Below are positions 52,456 to 61,864 of a stretch of DNA of 64,000 bases, in pieces. The position numbers and the translations under genes are program-made. The first letter of the stretch is position 1, and each line of letters starts with the position of its first letter. The DNA is from Paenibacillus oryzisoli. Lineage in GTDB: Bacteria; Bacillota; Bacilli; Paenibacillales; NBRC-103111. A model generated the notes under the pieces. That model saw nothing but the letters and a program-made list of their open reading frames with translations. It did not search any database and was not told where the DNA came from. Where the stretch lies: the NCBI RefSeq assembly GCF_001653565.1, contig NZ_LYPB01000043.1:1-64000 (forward strand). Reading direction: 5' to 3'.

Positions 52456-53016
52456 CTATTCGACCCGGCTTTTAAACGTTGGGGCAGATTGCACGATGTT
52501 CGCTACGAATACGGTTACGGAAGCTACTGGTATACCGGTAATATCTTCTATGTAACTTTTCACTGTGCCTTGCATGTCTTCAGTCAATTCTGGAATCGAA
52601 CTTTCCCCGTCTACAATCGTTCTAATGGTTATTTCTAACCCAGCTTGATTCACTCTAACACGTGCCCGAAGATCTTTGGCACCTTTCGTGCGACCTGCTG
52701 CTTTCAGTGAAAGATTCTCAACCGTCTCGATTGAAATTCGAATATCCCCAAAATCCGTTCGTTGATCAATGGATGGTGCTTGGGAACGTCCGCGACGTAG
52801 TGTTACGATTAGGAATCGAACAGAGATCAGTCCCATTATCAAGCTAACGATAATGCCCGGATACGCGTAACTCTTCTCGTAATAAAAGTGGCTAAGCGTT
52901 GTACTTGCTTGATCGAGTGGGATCCAGCTTGATGCTGTGAACAATACTAAGATCGATGCGACGAATATGATTAAGCTATAGAAAAGTAGCAAGAGCCTGT
53001 CCACAATTTTACCCAC
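52456..53016 (-). CDS. amaP: Alkaline shock response membrane anchor protein AmaP
   Basis: The 186-residue protein has two N-terminal membrane helices (about residues 8-30 and 50-74) and then an Asp23-like soluble domain (LKAAGRTKGAKDLRARVRVN; MQGTVKSYIEDITGIPVASV). In Staphylococcus AmaP holds Asp23 to the membrane. It stands between the Asp23-family gene and DUF2273. Confidence 0.9.
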   Translation of the reverse strand: MGKIVDRLLLLFYSLIIFVASILVLFTASSWIPLDQASTTLSHFYYEKSYAYPGIIVSLIMGLISVRFLIVTLRRGRSQAPSIDQRTDFGDIRISIETVENLSLKAAGRTKGAKDLRARVRVNQAGLEITIRTIVDGESSIPELTEDMQGTVKSYIEDITGIPVASVTVFVANIVQSAPTFKSRVE

Positions 53017-53043
53017 TACGCTTGTCCCCTTCCTAAGTTAGAG

Positions 53044-53072
53044 GAAACCCCCTGCAACCTGTAGGGGGTTTC
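53044..53072 (-). terminator. Hairpin between the Asp23-family gene and amaP
   Basis: GAAACCCCCT / AGGGGGTTTC perfect 10-bp stem, 9-base loop, but no good T-run. It may act as a partial terminator that sets the ratio of Asp23 to AmaP. Confidence 0.6.
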
Positions 53073-53101
53073 AATTGATTCATATAGCTCAGCTTTACCG
53101 C

Positions 53102-53515
53102 TTATTTTACACGATGGGCCGCTGCTGGTTCTTCGTCAATCGGTTTATCCGCCTGTTTAAAGTGAACGTCATGAATGTGTACGTTGACCTCAACAACATT
53201 CAAACCTGTCATGGATTCAATCGCCATTTTCACATTGTTCTGAATATCACTTGCAACTTCTGGAATACGATTTCCATACTCGATGATAATGGAGACGTCA
53301 ATGGCAGCTTCACGTTGTCCGACCTCTACCTTTACGCCTTTGGACAAATTCTTGCGTCCAAGTAATTCAGCAATGCCGCCAGCTAATCCGCCACTCATCC
53401 CCGCTACACCTTGCACTTCCACCGTTGCCAATCCGGCAATGATTTCGATAACTTCGGGGGCAATCTGGATGCTGCCCATGTCTGTCTTGACGTAATCCGG
53501 AGCGATTGTGCTCAT
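53102..53515 (-). CDS. yqhY: Asp23/Gls24 family protein (YqhY-like)
   Basis: The 137-residue protein has the Asp23 pattern (IQIAPEVIEIIAGLATVEVQ; VSIIIEYGNRIPEVASDIQN). In Bacillus YqhY lies after accBC and affects fatty acid synthesis and envelope homeostasis. Here it lies downstream of accC and upstream of amaP. AGGAGG is present ahead of the ATG. Confidence 0.92.
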   Translation of the reverse strand: MSTIAPDYVKTDMGSIQIAPEVIEIIAGLATVEVQGVAGMSGGLAGGIAELLGRKNLSKGVKVEVGQREAAIDVSIIIEYGNRIPEVASDIQNNVKMAIESMTGLNVVEVNVHIHDVHFKQADKPIDEEPAAAHRVK

Positions 53516-53668
53516 TGTGGCACCTCCTAAAAGTTTTGCGCCAGCAAAACTGGCTTGGAAAGCTTCAGCTTACAGCTGTGTAGAAAATTTGACTCAAAAC
53601 ATATAAATGGGATAAGCCATCTTAATTTATTAGTATAGCATTTCGGTAAAAATATGACAATTGATTGT

Positions 53669-55027
53669 CTACGATTCTGGATCGTTTACGTCGTGCTCTT
53701 CCAAGAACTTAATATCGTGGTCGCCACTGATAAATTTCTTATGTTCAAGCAGCTTCAAATGAAAAGGAATCGTCGTATTAACACCATCCACGGCGAACTC
53801 ATTGAGGGCTCTTTTCATCCGATTAATCGCTTCTTCACGTGTACTTCCCCACACGATAAGCTTCGCGATCATGGAATCATAGTGTGGCGGGATCGTATAT
53901 CCTGGATACACAGCGCTATCCACACGAACACCAAATCCACCCGGCGGCAAATAAAATTTAACTTGTCCTGGAGATGGCATGAAGTTCCTGTTCGGATCTT
54001 CCGCATTCACGCGGCACTCGATCGCCCATCCATTGATGCGGACGTCATCCTGGCTGAAGGACAATGGATTCCCTTCAGCAACGCGAATCATTTCTTGGAT
54101 AATATCGATCCCCGTAATCATCTCAGTAACAGGGTGTTCAACTTGGATCCGTGTGTTCATTTCCATAAAGTAAAAATTACCATCTGGACCTAACAAGAAT
54201 TCCAACGTTCCTGCTCCCGAATAATTCACAGCTTTCGCAGCACGCACAGCCGCCTGCCCCATTGCTTTACGCGTTTCTTCCGTAAGAATTGGACAAGGTG
54301 CTTCTTCAACCAGCTTTTGTCTACGGCGCTGTACAGAGCAATCACGTTCGCCTAAATGAACGACATTGCCGTGTTTATCAGCAAGGATTTGAATCTCAAC
54401 GTGCTTCATGCCAGTTAAATACTTCTCCAAGTAGATCCCTGCATTACCGAAGGCATTCTGCGCTTCTTGTTGAGCTGCCGTAATTTGTTGAACAAGTGTT
54501 TCCTCATTCTCCGCAATACGGATTCCTTTACCGCCGCCGCCTGCTGTCGCTTTAATAATAATCGGATACCCGATATCACGTGCAATAACCACAGCATCTT
54601 CAATATCCTCAACCAACCCATCGGAACCCGGGATAATTGGAACTCTCGCTTCCTTCATCGTTTGCTTCGCAACTGCCTTATCACCCATACGGGAGATAGC
54701 GTCAGGTGAAGGACCGATGAATGTGATATTGCAGCTCTCGCAAATTTCTGCGAAGTCAGCATTTTCTGCAAGGAATCCATACCCTGGATGAATGGCATCG
54801 CATTCTGTTAACGTTGCAACACTCATCAAGTTAGTGAAGTTCAAATAGCTGTCTTTGGACGCTGTTGGCCCGATACAATAAGCTTCATCTGCCAAACGAA
54901 CGTGCAGTGCTTCACGGTCTGCTTCCGAGTACACAGCTACCGTATAGATGCCGAGTTCCCGGCATGCACGGATAATACGAACTGCAATTTCTCCACGGTT
55001 CGCAATAAGTATTTTATTAAATTTCAT
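53669..55027 (-). CDS. accC: Biotin carboxylase subunit of acetyl-CoA carboxylase
   Basis: AccC carboxylates the biotin of AccB. The 452-residue ATP-grasp enzyme shows [54 protein letters not shown] and [13 protein letters not shown]. The ATG at 55027 with TAGGAGG 8 bases upstream is the family start; the open frame extends further without homology. Confidence 0.97.
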   Translation of the reverse strand: MKFNKILIANRGEIAVRIIRACRELGIYTVAVYSEADREALHVRLADEAYCIGPTASKDSYLNFTNLMSVATLTECDAIHPGYGFLAENADFAEICESCNITFIGPSPDAISRMGDKAVAKQTMKEARVPIIPGSDGLVEDIEDAVVIARDIGYPIIIKATAGGGGKGIRIAENEETLVQQITAAQQEAQNAFGNAGIYLEKYLTGMKHVEIQILADKHGNVVHLGERDCSVQRRRQKLVEEAPCPILTEETRKAMGQAAVRAAKAVNYSGAGTLEFLLGPDGNFYFMEMNTRIQVEHPVTEMITGIDIIQEMIRVAEGNPLSFSQDDVRINGWAIECRVNAEDPNRNFMPSPGQVKFYLPPGGFGVRVDSAVYPGYTIPPHYDSMIAKLIVWGSTREEAINRMKRALNEFAVDGVNTTIPFHLKLLEHKKFISGDHDIKFLEEHDVNDPES

Positions 55028-55093
55028 GATTTGCCCTCCTAAGAGCTCTTCCTCCGAAAAGCTTGCGCTGTCAGCATAAGCTTGCAAACGCAA

Positions 55094-55588
55094 CTATTCC
55101 GGTCTAACCAAAAATAAAGGTTGTCCATATTCAACGAGCTGTCCATTCTCAACGAGAACTTCAACAATCTCGCCTTTTACTTCTGCTTCTATTTCATTCA
55201 TTAGTTTCATAGCTTCCACAATACAAACAACACTCTTATCCGTTACTTTAGAGCCAACGCTTACGAACGGCGCTGATCCTGGAGAAGCGGATTGATAGAA
55301 TGTTCCTACCATCGGAGATACGATCTTATGTAAAGATGAATCCTCTTGCTTGGCTTGTCCGCTAGCAGGTACGGGTGCTTCAAGTGCAGCTGCTGGCGCT
55401 GAATTTGTGTAGTTGGGTTGAGCAATCGGTGCGTATGTGTGTTGAACTGGAGCGGATACATAAAGAGGCTCCGCTTTATTCGGTTTACGAATTGAAAGGC
55501 GTGCACCTTCATTTTCAATTTCAAGTTCTTGTAAAGAGGATTGATCGACGAGTTTAATTAACTCTTTGATTTCACTCAATTTAAACAT
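55094..55588 (-). CDS. accB: Biotin carboxyl carrier protein of acetyl-CoA carboxylase
   Basis: The 164-residue BCCP has the N-terminal helix region ([20 protein letters not shown]), an Ala/Pro linker and the biotinyl domain with the lysine in [13 protein letters not shown]. It heads accB-accC, 66 bases before the accC start. Confidence 0.96.
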   Translation of the reverse strand: MFKLSEIKELIKLVDQSSLQELEIENEGARLSIRKPNKAEPLYVSAPVQHTYAPIAQPNYTNSAPAAALEAPVPASGQAKQEDSSLHKIVSPMVGTFYQSASPGSAPFVSVGSKVTDKSVVCIVEAMKLMNEIEAEVKGEIVEVLVENGQLVEYGQPLFLVRPE

Positions 55589-55678
55589 TCAAGTCACTCC
55601 TTTAGACGTTGGTGAATCCTTTAAAAAATGCGTTTTCATAGCCGCAACGTATGTATTATACCCATAAACGAACGAAAT

Positions 55679-55709
55679 GGAAAGAGTCCAGTTTATTCGG
55701 ACCCTTTCC
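55679..55709 (-). terminator. Terminator of the spoIIIA operon
   Basis: Minus strand: GGAAAGGGTCC / GGACTCTTTCC stem (one G-T pair), 9-base loop, followed by a moderately T-rich run (ATTTCGTTCG). About 40 bases after the spoIIIAH stop. Confidence 0.7.
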
Positions 55710-55746
55710 ACTATCCATTTGTGAAGCACAAACTTCACTAGAATCC

Positions 55747-56484
55747 TTACGGACGCACGTATTGGATCTTGATATTTTCTGGCATAGCACCCAATTCTTT
55801 CACTACCATGTCAACGATGGAAACACCTTGGCTTTTCTCCAATTTATCAGCTTGAACCGTCACCTTCCATTTGTTACCATCTTGATTAATGACCGCTTGC
55901 GGGAAATCTTGAATTAGAAGATCTTGTAGATTTTCAATTTTATCTTGCAGATCGGACAAGGCCGACAAATCATTCGTTGCTTTAGCCACTGCTTCAGGTG
56001 TTTTCTTCGAATCCAAAATGATCGTCATCAGATCTGTGGAAACTTTGCTGAAGTAGTTGTTTTGTTTCACTTGTTCATTCGTGAAGTAGTCGTTTGCACT
56101 CGTCGTTTTGGCTTGTTCTTCTACTTGTTTCAGCACTTGATCATCTGTTTTGGATGTTGCTGGTTTGCTTGCATCTTTTGTCGTAGTTTTGGAGTTATCT
56201 TGTGTAGTCGTTGCTTTAGCGTCTGTTTTTGTAGAAGTTTGCGGCGTTGTTGCTTTCGTGTCGGATTGTGTACTTGTGCCAGATGTTGCTTTCACATCCG
56301 TTTTCGCACCTGTAACTGGATCCACTTGTGTCATATCAATCTTCACTTCTTGCGATTGCGTGACGGCGTCTGACGATGCCAGATCGAGCTTATTGACGTC
56401 CTCCGTAAATAGATAATACGCGGAGAGCACCACCATCAAGCTGAGCATCGAAACGAGCCAAATTGTTTGTCTTTTTGCATTCAT
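55747..56484 (-). CDS. spoIIIAH: Stage III sporulation protein AH
   Basis: SpoIIIAH in the mother-cell membrane joins SpoIIQ of the forespore to form the feeding-tube channel. The 245 residues have one membrane helix (about 8-26), a long Thr/Lys/Ser-rich linker (about 60-115, repeats of KTDAKAT type) and a C-terminal ring-forming domain (DLMTIILDSKKTPEAVAKAT; VTVQADKLEKSQGVSIVDMV). The linker is longer than in Bacillus SpoIIIAH. Confidence 0.95.
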   Translation of the reverse strand: MNAKRQTIWLVSMLSLMVVLSAYYLFTEDVNKLDLASSDAVTQSQEVKIDMTQVDPVTGAKTDVKATSGTSTQSDTKATTPQTSTKTDAKATTTQDNSKTTTKDASKPATSKTDDQVLKQVEEQAKTTSANDYFTNEQVKQNNYFSKVSTDLMTIILDSKKTPEAVAKATNDLSALSDLQDKIENLQDLLIQDFPQAVINQDGNKWKVTVQADKLEKSQGVSIVDMVVKELGAMPENIKIQYVRP

Positions 56485-56524
56485 TGTTTATTCCTCCTTA
56501 GAATAGTTAGATAATTTAAATGAA

Positions 56525-57166
56525 TTAATTCCCTGTTTTGCGCGGCAAAATGGAAATTTTACCCGCTTGGACATCCATTCCACGCTCAACGGCTTCCATG
56601 ATCATCTTCTTCACCGTGAGATTCTCTGCGCCTTTCGCAACAACAATGACACCTCTTATTTTGGGTTTAATGTATTTGAGCACAAGCGGTTTCTGGTCAC
56701 CTGATACTTGATAAACAACGACTTCACCACTTCGCGTTACCTGGGATATGTTGCGTGTTGCTCCACCATTGTCGCGTTCTGTCGTCATGGTCTGATTATC
56801 GTTATAATTTTTGTCGACGGTCATTTCTTCCGTAGATTCAATGGTAACGAGTACTTCCACTTCGCCAACACCGACAATTTGTTGCAGGATGCTTTTCAGT
56901 TGGTCTCCGTAAGCTTGTTCATAATCATGAAAGCTTGCGTTTTCCTTCGATGTGCTTCCCGCAAAGGTTTCCTTACTTTCCGCTGGGGGAGACGCTCTGC
57001 CTGTGCCAATGGGATCCAGATCTTTGACATTTATAAATGTGTTGATAATCATTAGCGCAGCTCCTAAAAGCCCAACCATGATGACCCAAAGCAACGTATT
57101 CTTACGCTTAGGTCCACCTGGCCCGCCGCCGAATTTGTGCTCCATCCATTGCAGCAATGTTCCCAT
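56525..57166 (-). CDS. spoIIIAG: Stage III sporulation protein AG
   Basis: SpoIIIAG forms a large ring in the channel between the two cells. The 213-residue protein has one membrane helix (about 24-44) and a ring-building domain with VEVLVTIESTEEMTVDKNYN and KPKIRGVIVVAKGAENLTVK. Between spoIIIAF (4-base gap) and spoIIIAH. Confidence 0.95.
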   Translation of the reverse strand: MGTLLQWMEHKFGGGPGGPKRKNTLLWVIMVGLLGAALMIINTFINVKDLDPIGTGRASPPAESKETFAGSTSKENASFHDYEQAYGDQLKSILQQIVGVGEVEVLVTIESTEEMTVDKNYNDNQTMTTERDNGGATRNISQVTRSGEVVVYQVSGDQKPLVLKYIKPKIRGVIVVAKGAENLTVKKMIMEAVERGMDVQAGKISILPRKTGN

Positions 57167-57170
57167 CGAT

Positions 57171-57917
57171 TCACCTCGCCATCCATCCTTTGCTTTGTAC
57201 GGTTTCGATCTCGATTGAGGCAGGATCTACAGACCAATTCTTTACAATATCACGTTTGAGTCGATCCTTTTCTTGTTCGCTAGGTTGCGATTTAAGGTTT
57301 GACTGCAAGTCACCTTGAGCCATTGTTTGACGATCTTGCACTACCGCGGCAGCTCCAATTTTGATGGGATCTACGGGCTTCACTGGCTCCATCGCAGCAA
57401 TACTCCTACTTTTGACTGTCTCTTGTTTCTTCGCCTCTATATCATCAAGGGTCACCTTTACATTCGTAATGGTGGGTTTCCCATTATTGTCTACCTGCAC
57501 CTGAACTTGTACCTCCTGAATTGACCATTCCGTTTGTTTCTGCAAGTCCTCTTTCATCAATCCGGCCAATTGCGATTGTACGATTTGCTGCGTTTTCTTT
57601 CGTTCCCCTTCTTGAATCGCATTGGCATCCTTCGTAATGGCTGCCAATGACTTCATTTGTGTTTGATTACCGCCATAACCACCTGCAAGCATCACTTTCT
57701 CATTCTGCTCCTTCTCTGCTCGACTGAGCAGCTGATCCAAATTCCAATCCCTCTGGAACAGCTGAAGCACAGGGGTTAGCAGGGTAAGTAAAATGAATAA
57801 ACTTAAGACTGTCTTCACATACCGCTGCATGGTATTGCTTGGAAGCAGTAGATCAACAAACGTCGCAAGCATAATGACCATAATGACCGTTTTCAGCCAT
57901 CCTGCTAACCAATCCAT
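57171..57917 (-). CDS. spoIIIAF: Stage III sporulation protein AF
   Basis: The 248-residue protein has two N-terminal membrane helices (about residues 6-24 and 32-50) and then a soluble domain with coiled-coil and ring-building-like parts (WSIQEVQVQVQVDNNGKPTI). It belongs to the SpoIIIA channel. It is followed closely by spoIIIAG. Confidence 0.93.
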   Translation of the reverse strand: MDWLAGWLKTVIMVIMLATFVDLLLPSNTMQRYVKTVLSLFILLTLLTPVLQLFQRDWNLDQLLSRAEKEQNEKVMLAGGYGGNQTQMKSLAAITKDANAIQEGERKKTQQIVQSQLAGLMKEDLQKQTEWSIQEVQVQVQVDNNGKPTITNVKVTLDDIEAKKQETVKSRSIAAMEPVKPVDPIKIGAAAVVQDRQTMAQGDLQSNLKSQPSEQEKDRLKRDIVKNWSVDPASIEIETVQSKGWMAR

Positions 57918-57930
57918 CGCGGGACTCCTT

Positions 57931-59139
57931 TCACCTCATCATGACGGAGACATTGCTAATTGTGATCATGATAGTTAGGGCAAGAAAAAACATTAAGCTT
58001 ACTGCCGCTAAAGCTGCAAACACATAAATCAAGCTTTTGCCTATCGTTTGTAGACAAGCAATAATTGGGCTATCTCCTAGTGGCTGCATCAATGCTGCTG
58101 ATAAGTTGTAAATAAAAGCTAGCGTTAAGATTTTGATCGCTGGAAACGCGCACAAGAGAACGAGAATAACAACGCCAACGAGTCCTATTGCATTTTTGAC
58201 AAGTAAAGATGCACCAATTACCGTTTCTGTTGCGTCCGAGAACAGACGTCCTACAACAGGAACGAAATTCCCGGTTATGTACTTAGCTGTTCGAATCGCT
58301 ACCCCATCTCTAACTGCACCAGCTGTTCCTTGAATAGAAATGACACCGAGAAAGACCGTTACGAACACGCCTAACATACTTAAACTGACGGTGCGCAGCA
58401 GATTTGCCAACTGGGTAACCTTAAACTTGTCGCTAAGCGAGCTAACGATGTGGAGCACTGCTGAGAAAAACAAGAGTGGGAATACAAACACATAAATCGC
58501 CGTTCCCACGGAGTGAATCATGAACACGATCAGAGGATGCAGGATAGCCACGGATGTCACATTGCCCATAGATGCTAATAAAGTTAGTAACAATGGCATG
58601 ATGGCGAACATGAATTGAATCATCGACGATATGGCTGTCTTGGCGTACCCGATCGCAACGCTGAAGCTGTTGATGGCAATGATAATCAGTACCATATACG
58701 TGATCGTGTATCCAAGCTTGCTTACCGTATTTCGTTCAAATGAGCTCTGCAGCGTCTCCAAAATCATGCTAAAGACTGTCAACACAACAATGGAAGCGAG
58801 TAACTTGCCGTTGATGATAATTTCATGAAATACATAGCTCAGAAGCCCTTTAAAAATACTCTTCATGCTAATGCCCTTGGTCCCAAGAAGAAGTTCCATG
58901 AAGGTCGGAGGTTTGCTTTCTGGGAAATACCCGCCATATTCCTTCATCAACTTATCCCAATACTGCTCGACTGGCTCTGTATTCAAGCGGTTCGCTTGTT
59001 CCTGGATAATCATATCTGTAGGTGATTCAGCAGTTAAGGAACCCGACAAACCGAGCCAGAGACCCATCGATATTATGAATACTAAAATCCACCTGTTGTT
59101 CAGCTTCTGGTGCGAATAAAGTAGGTGCATGCGTGTCAC
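57931..59139 (-). CDS. spoIIIAE: Stage III sporulation protein AE
   Basis: The 402-residue polytopic protein has an N-terminal signal/anchor (WILVFIISMGLWLGLSGSLT) and about seven further membrane segments, with the conserved TETVIGASLLVKNAIGLVGV. It forms the membrane part of the SpoIIIA complex. It begins 16 bases after spoIIIAD ends. Confidence 0.95.
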   Translation of the reverse strand: MTRMHLLYSHQKLNNRWILVFIISMGLWLGLSGSLTAESPTDMIIQEQANRLNTEPVEQYWDKLMKEYGGYFPESKPPTFMELLLGTKGISMKSIFKGLLSYVFHEIIINGKLLASIVVLTVFSMILETLQSSFERNTVSKLGYTITYMVLIIIAINSFSVAIGYAKTAISSMIQFMFAIMPLLLTLLASMGNVTSVAILHPLIVFMIHSVGTAIYVFVFPLLFFSAVLHIVSSLSDKFKVTQLANLLRTVSLSMLGVFVTVFLGVISIQGTAGAVRDGVAIRTAKYITGNFVPVVGRLFSDATETVIGASLLVKNAIGLVGVVILVLLCAFPAIKILTLAFIYNLSAALMQPLGDSPIIACLQTIGKSLIYVFAALAAVSLMFFLALTIMITISNVSVMMR

Positions 59140-59155
59140 TCCTTAGGTGAATCTT

Positions 59156-59545
59156 CTAAGCAGGGAGCAGTTTAACCACAGTTTCGATAATGACCGTGAT
59201 AATCGGTATCGCCATAACCATAATGAGGACCTTGCCCGATAATTCAATTTTGGATGCGATGGAATCTTGGCCGGCATCTCTGACGATCTGTGCGCCAAAC
59301 TCCGCGATGTAGGCAACGCCGATTATTTTCAGAATCGTTTTGAGAAAAACAAGGTTCACATTGGACTTCACTGCCAAGTCCTCTAGGACTCCGATAACCG
59401 ATGAAATCTTGCCTATTAAGAATAAGAAAATGACGATCCCTGTAAAAGCAGCTAATAAAAAGGCGAACATGGGCTTCTGCTCCTTGATAATGAGCGTCAA
59501 AATCGTGACGATGAGTCCTAGACCTACGATTTGGATGATTTCCAT
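59156..59545 (-). CDS. spoIIIAD: Stage III sporulation protein AD
   Basis: The 129-residue integral membrane protein has four helices and the family motif KTILKIIGVAYIAEFGAQIV. It starts 10 bases after spoIIIAC. Part of the SpoIIIA export complex. Confidence 0.95.
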   Translation of the reverse strand: MEIIQIVGLGLIVTILTLIIKEQKPMFAFLLAAFTGIVIFLFLIGKISSVIGVLEDLAVKSNVNLVFLKTILKIIGVAYIAEFGAQIVRDAGQDSIASKIELSGKVLIMVMAIPIITVIIETVVKLLPA

Positions 59546-59554
59546 CAGACCACC

Positions 59555-59758
59555 TCATTGGAATAGGAAAATAGTTTTAATTTCTTTAAACAAGTTATCC
59601 AGCATACTGACGACCATAAAAAGTACGACCACGAAGCCTATGACCGTAACCCAGTGTGCCATATCCTCTTTTCCCATCTGCTTCAGCACCGAATGGATCA
59701 TCGCGATGATGATTCCAATGCCGGCAATTTGGAAAATGGCGTTCACATCTACATTCAT
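59555..59758 (-). CDS. spoIIIAC: Stage III sporulation protein AC
   Basis: The 67-residue protein has two membrane segments (IFQIAGIGIIIAMIHSVLKQ and WVTVIGFVVVLFMVVSML), as in SpoIIIAC. The ATG at 59758 follows GAGGTG by 7 bases; a GTG three codons upstream is also open. Confidence 0.95.
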   Translation of the reverse strand: MNVDVNAIFQIAGIGIIIAMIHSVLKQMGKEDMAHWVTVIGFVVVLFMVVSMLDNLFKEIKTIFLFQ

Positions 59759-59815
59759 TCCTGGCACCTCACTCCGCCTTCAAGGAACTTGTCATGCAGG
59801 GATTCATGATCCCCA

Positions 59816-60340
59816 CTAATACATTAAAATCACGACTAACGCTCCGATTAGGACGCCCAGGCTCTTCCACATTTTCTCGTAGCGTTGCTGTTCATCTCTG
59901 GCATCGGTTTCTTCCGATTGGAGTTGACTAATCGCGAGCCGTAAATGCTTGATTTGATCACTACGATCCGAAAGTCCTAGCACAGGTCCTAGCCCAAGAA
60001 TTACTTCTTGTTCAGCTTGCCTCATCGAGGTTCTCGCCCAGACTTCTTTGACTGTCTTCTGCCACAGATCCTTGGTCGACTCCCCGTTACTTCCCAGTAA
60101 TCGTTCAGACATTAATCGAAATAAGGTAGAAAGAGGATCAGCAACTTGCTTGCTTAGCGAAGCGAACGCTTCAGGAAGCGGCGTCAGGGCATAGGCAATT
60201 TCTGTTTCCATTCTTCCTAAGGCGCTAATTAATCCTCGTATTTGCTTAGGTCGCCTTACATAGTGGGCAGCCTGCATAAACCCATACATGGAAGCTGCAC
60301 CGAAGATGAGAACTCCTCCAACAAATTTCAGCATGCGCAT
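59816..60340 (-). CDS. spoIIIAB: Stage III sporulation protein AB
   Basis: The 174-residue protein resembles the GspF-type membrane component: an N-terminal membrane helix, a helical domain (RGLISALGRMETEIAYALTP; GLGPVLGLSDRSDQIKHLRL) and a C-terminal membrane helix (SLGVLIGALVVILM). It begins 16 bases after spoIIIAA. Confidence 0.95.
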   Translation of the reverse strand: MRMLKFVGGVLIFGAASMYGFMQAAHYVRRPKQIRGLISALGRMETEIAYALTPLPEAFASLSKQVADPLSTLFRLMSERLLGSNGESTKDLWQKTVKEVWARTSMRQAEQEVILGLGPVLGLSDRSDQIKHLRLAISQLQSEETDARDEQQRYEKMWKSLGVLIGALVVILMY

Positions 60341-60355
60341 CGTCCTTTGCTTTGG

Positions 60356-61324
60356 TCATCCATCTCCCATTGGTTTACCCTCATGATCCAAGATTCGAAA
60401 GGAAGCAGAAGCTCCTTTTCTTCGCTGCAGGATCACATATTTCGTAAATACACCTGTCCCTATCAACTCCCTAAGTACCGGTCGTCTACGAACGTCTTCG
60501 TAACTTGCTCCATGTGCTGTCGCTAGAACGCGGATACCTGTGTGAATAGCTTCATGAATCGCATCAGCGTCCTCGCTTCGACCAATCTCATCTACAATGA
60601 GCACCTCAGGTGACAATGAGCGAATCATCATCATCATCCCTTCTGCCTTGGGACAACCATCCAACACGTCTGTTCGAGGTCCTAAGTCGAATTTCGGAAC
60701 ACCTTTGACACATGCAGCTAATTCGGAGCGTTCATCAACGATGCCTACTTTTTTACCGATTAGCGTGCTATTCCTAGCCCCCCACTCACCTCGGCTAATC
60801 AGTCTGGCCAAATCACGAATCAAGGTTGTCTTTCCTTGCTGGGGCGGTGAAATGATCAAGGTATGATGAATGTTTCCCATGTTCTGATCAATTAGATAGG
60901 GTAATATCCCCTGTCCCACACCTTGTATTTCGCGCGCGATTCGAATATTAAAGGAACTCACATCGCGTATTTGTTTCACTTGCCCCTGATCAAGAATCGT
61001 GCGCCCAGCAAGTCCCACTCGATGACCGCCTGAAACAGTGATGTAGCCTCTCCGAAGTTCTTCTTCAAAGGTATACAACGAATGATTCGTAAGGGTCTCA
61101 AGGAGTGTCATACAATCTTGCCTAGACGGTTTGTATGCCAAAGCTTCTTGGGTAACCATTTCCCCGCGTTCACTAATGAAGGCATATCGGTCAGCCCAAC
61201 TAATTTCAAGGGGACGTGACTCTCTCACTCTGATTTCTTCCACACTAGCTTGTACGTTCGGAGGAAGTTCGCTCAGCATGAATCGGATGTTCTGCGGCAA
61301 CAAATGTGAAATACTCGCTAGCAT
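60356..61324 (-). CDS. spoIIIAA: Stage III sporulation protein AA (secretion-type ATPase)
   Basis: SpoIIIAA is the ATPase of the channel. The 322 residues show the Walker A region ISPPQQGKTTLIRD, Walker B LIVDEIGRSEDADA and HGASYEDVRRRP. The first residue of the Walker A motif is Ser instead of the usual Gly (SPPQQGKT), while the GKT core is intact. I choose the ATG at 61324, with TTGGAGG about 11 bases upstream; the frame extends to a TTG at 61342. Confidence 0.95.
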   Translation of the reverse strand: MLASISHLLPQNIRFMLSELPPNVQASVEEIRVRESRPLEISWADRYAFISERGEMVTQEALAYKPSRQDCMTLLETLTNHSLYTFEEELRRGYITVSGGHRVGLAGRTILDQGQVKQIRDVSSFNIRIAREIQGVGQGILPYLIDQNMGNIHHTLIISPPQQGKTTLIRDLARLISRGEWGARNSTLIGKKVGIVDERSELAACVKGVPKFDLGPRTDVLDGCPKAEGMMMMIRSLSPEVLIVDEIGRSEDADAIHEAIHTGIRVLATAHGASYEDVRRRPVLRELIGTGVFTKYVILQRRKGASASFRILDHEGKPMGDG

Positions 61325-61364
61325 TGGGAGACAGCCCTCCAAGTTGTCCAGTCTTCTATATTTA

Positions 61365-61392
61365 TTTCTATGCTTACTAGAAAGAAATATGA
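61365..61392 (-). promoter_or_regulatory. Candidate sigma-E promoter of the spoIIIA operon
   Basis: Minus strand: TCATATT (61386-61392), a 13-base spacer and CATAGAAA (61365-61372) fit the sigma-E boxes well. It lies in the 72-base gap between yqhV and spoIIIAA; spoIIIA is sigma-E-dependent in Bacillus. Confidence 0.6.
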
Positions 61393-61396
61393 CCGA

Positions 61397-61660
61397 TTAC
61401 TTTTTAATAATCCCAATGAACAAACAACTGACGCCAGCTATGATCCACAACATCTTTCCATAGGAAAGCTTGTCAGCTACGCCTACCAATCCGATTGTGG
61501 TCGTAGTTAATAGTACTAGAGGACCTACTAGTGCTAGAGCTGAATTCACCAGCAGCGCCTTCTCGATCGTTGCCAACCTGAGCATGAGAATAGCAGCAAT
61601 GATTTCGATACTCCCTGACATCAACCGCAAGGAAGCCATCGTGACTACGATTTTGTTCAT
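61397..61660 (-). CDS. yqhV: DUF2619 membrane protein (YqhV-like)
   Basis: The 87-residue protein has three hydrophobic segments (ASLRLMSGSIEIIAAILMLR; ALVGPLVLLTTTTIGLVGVA; MLWIIAGVSCLFIGIIKK). YqhV has the same place upstream of spoIIIAA in Bacillus. Function unknown. GGGAGG precedes; ATG at 61660 or TTG at 61663 may be the start. Confidence 0.85.
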   Translation of the reverse strand: MNKIVVTMASLRLMSGSIEIIAAILMLRLATIEKALLVNSALALVGPLVLLTTTTIGLVGVADKLSYGKMLWIIAGVSCLFIGIIKK

Positions 61661-61864
61661 CAATTCCTACACCTCCCGAATGAATGTATAGCACCTGCGA
61701 GCGAAGCAGTGTATTTCAGCGTCATATCGTGCTTCGAAAGCACTCGCTTTTCCCTACCTTATGCGAGCTCGTCTCATTTTAGGCATGCTGGGCACCTCCA
61801 TTTGTGCTCATGCATATGCTGTACACATAATTGATCCTTCGAAGGACAGTGAGGAGAAATACCG

